Below are positions 63,856 through 64,000 of a stretch of DNA of 64,000 nucleotides, piece by piece. Numbering within the stretch: position 1 is the stretch's first letter; every line of letters begins with the position of its first letter. The notes below the pieces were generated by a model. That model was not told where the DNA came from, did not search any database, and worked only from the letters and a program-made list of their open reading frames with translations. Source of the DNA: JAMQKA01 sp043951865 (GTDB lineage Bacteria; Bacteroidota; Rhodothermia; Balneolales; Balneolaceae); the NCBI RefSeq assembly GCF_043951865.1, contig NZ_JBINJF010000005.1, forward strand, positions 62,001 to 126,000, read 5' to 3'. Both the position numbers and the translations under genes were made by a program.

Positions 63856-64000
63856 TTACCCGATAAGCTGAGTCAGATAGTCGGGTTCCAGACCGAAGTA
63901 TTCTTCACAGATATAATAGGCGGATTCCAAATCCCCCTGATCCAGGTACCTGTGAAACTGCTCGGTGGCTTCCGATATAAGAGCTTCGGCTTCCTCCTCG
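63856..64000 (-). CDS. Hypothetical protein (partial, N-terminus beyond the window)
   Basis: The last 47 residues of a gene entering from the right edge. The sequence is acidic and helical (ALISEATEQFHRYLDQGD, then YYICEEYFGLEPDYLTQLIG and a TAA stop). No family is recognised. A terminator follows at once. Confidence 0.6.
   Translation of the reverse strand, partial: EEEAEALISEATEQFHRYLDQGDLESAYYICEEYFGLEPDYLTQLIG

Noticed and set aside
38340..64000. CRISPR array or integrase gene in the island
   Set aside because: No evenly spaced repeats were seen, and no frame has tyrosine- or serine-recombinase motifs. The attC sites are not CRISPR repeats.

Overview
This window appears to come from a marine member of the Bacteroidota/Balneolota group. 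It holds a SusC/SusD outer-membrane pair, FG-GAP/ASPIC lipoprotein families, a TonB-dependent receptor with a carboxypeptidase-like N-terminal domain, and a DUF3871 gene on its mobile part. It falls into two unlike halves that meet at about 37.9 kb.

The left half (1-37.5 kb) has ordinary base composition and is a carbohydrate-utilisation region built around L-fucose and other cell-wall sugars. It encodes an L-fucose permease (FucP, cut by the left edge), L-fuconate dehydratase, an L-fuconolactonase-type amidohydrolase and an SDR that fits L-fucose dehydrogenase. Together these cover uptake and the first three steps of the non-phosphorylative fucose pathway; the last two steps are not in the window. 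Around them are a SusC/SusD operon with an FG-GAP lipoprotein and an S1 sulfatase, two GH31 glycosidases, a GH92 glycosidase, a PL11 rhamnogalacturonan lyase, an esterase, an AraC-type regulator, a PhoD-like phosphatase, an unusual Nramp-fold transporter and a siderophore-type TonB receptor. The GH29 alpha-L-fucosidase that belongs in such a locus is present only as a pseudogene with three separate lesions.

The junction is a short fragment that looks like the 3' end of tmRNA (ssrA), reading leftward into its own terminator. No 5' part adjoins it; the sequence to the right turns AT-rich at once. This is what integration of an island into the 3' end of ssrA leaves behind, so the intact ssrA and the integrase are expected beyond the right edge.

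The right half (38-64 kb) is that island. It starts with a small integron-like cassette array without an integrase. Two plus-strand cassettes, each encoding a protein with a HEPN-type R-x(4-6)-H motif, are bounded by attC sites whose R'' and R' boxes match as the cassette model requires. Next come DNA-damage genes: an SRAP protein, a Y-family polymerase and a LexA-like repressor. The upstream regions of the last two share a 14-bp motif that is probably the LexA site. The centre is a defence block. DrmE-like, NERD-SF1 helicase, DrmA and DrmB form one tight minus-strand operon. A 5-methylcytosine methyltransferase (DrmMII-like) and a GHKL ATPase with a C-terminal nuclease-like region diverge from it. 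A Vsr endonuclease overlaps the ATPase gene tail to tail, and a PD-(D/E)XK-like gene and an HNH gene lie on the far side. This looks like a class 2 DISARM variant without the phospholipase-D gene drmC, enlarged with parts usually seen in GHKL/MTase/Vsr restriction-like systems. The right end carries mobile-element housekeeping genes (RadC, DUF3871, small unknown proteins) and runs off the edge.
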